Part shown: piece after piece, positions 5,203-5,343 of the stretch | Layout: the number at the start of each line of letters is the position of its first letter | Numbering within the stretch: position 1 is the stretch's first letter | The notes under the pieces: generated by a model | Database searches by the model: none | Told to the model about the DNA's origin: nothing | The model's input: the letters and a program-made list of their open reading frames with translations, nothing else | Made by a program: the position numbers and the translations under genes | Assembly (NCBI GenBank): GCA_018813725.1 | Contig: JAHJBD010000089.1 | Location: 1-5,343 of the forward strand | DNA length: 5,343 nucleotides | Direction: 5' to 3' | Source of the DNA: Nanobdellota archaeon | GTDB lineage: Archaea > Nanobdellota > Nanobdellia > Woesearchaeales > JAHJBD01

Positions 5203-5343
5203 TCTAATGTACCTTTAACTCCTGACATTGGCCGCCAGGTGTTAGGTTGAAACGAGTTTCTTATAGCTGTGCCTAATGCTCTAAATACTGCTTCCCACAA
5301 GTGGTGCGGATCTTCCCCTTGCATTATCTTTATCTGGATAGTC
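5199..5343 (-). CDS. hisB: Imidazoleglycerol-phosphate dehydratase, C-terminal 47 residues only
   Basis: HisB dehydrates imidazole glycerol phosphate to imidazole acetol phosphate, using a dinuclear manganese site in a 24-subunit shell. The window holds only the end of the gene; the 5' part lies beyond the right edge. The visible part has the second metal-binding motif, DPHHLWEAVFRALGTAIR (HHxxE), and the characteristic C-terminal tail GVKGTLE, whose lysine region closes the active site. The reading frame starts at 5342 and ends at TGA 5201-5199, which overlaps the hisH start as ATGA. This is evidently the catalytic HisB. It is the direct comparison for the HisB-like gene at 1864-2394, where the same HHxxE positions are K, E and M. 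No frame for this tail exists in the six-frame sense other than this one with HisB similarity. Confidence 0.9.
   Translation of the reverse strand, partial: TIQIKIMQGEDPHHLWEAVFRALGTAIRNSFQPNTWRPMSGVKGTLE

Noticed and set aside
1..5343. tRNA, rRNA, CRISPR array, insertion sequence or attachment site
   Set aside because: Nearly all bases are covered by coding frames, and the gaps of 36, 50 and 99 bp hold only promoter-like elements. No cloverleaf, repeat-spacer array or transposase was seen.

Overview
The window is AT-rich and almost completely coding. It most likely comes from an archaeon, plausibly an uncultivated small-genome (DPANN-type) lineage, but the lineage is a guess. The archaeal call rests on the promoters: three genes with free upstream DNA have a TATA-like box beginning exactly 30 nt before the start codon (leaderless layout) and no Shine-Dalgarno, while hisF, inside an operon, has a GGAG 8 nt before its start.

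Layout, right to left (nearly everything is on the minus strand): a histidine-biosynthesis operon, hisB (only its 3' end is present) > hisH > hisF > hisA, with overlapping stop/start codons at every junction and an apparent 1-base frameshift in hisF. Next, a divergent pair of unrecognised small genes (2881-3303 plus; 2431-2781 minus) shares a 99-bp promoter region. Then comes a minus-strand block: a HisB-fold protein that has lost every metal ligand (1864-2394), an ATGA-coupled HAD phosphatase (1256-1867), and a histidyl-tRNA synthetase gene (1205 to beyond the left edge).

The central observation is that this histidyl-tRNA synthetase starts with a canonical ribbon-helix-helix (RHH) DNA-binding domain (residues 1-40), in frame with an apparently active class II catalytic core. 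A perfect inverted repeat, ACATTAC-N4-GTAATGT, lies between its TATA box and its start codon, with further CATTAC-type half-sites on both sides. The architecture recalls BirA (DNA-binding domain plus a class II synthetase-related ligase using an aminoacyl-AMP-like corepressor) and PutA (RHH domain plus metabolic enzyme). I infer an autoregulated synthetase-repressor that could report histidine or charging status to its own gene and perhaps to the his operon next door. The HisB pseudoenzyme and HAD phosphatase between them may be part of the same histidine-linked module.

No tRNA, rRNA, CRISPR array or mobile element was seen. No gap between genes exceeds 100 bases.
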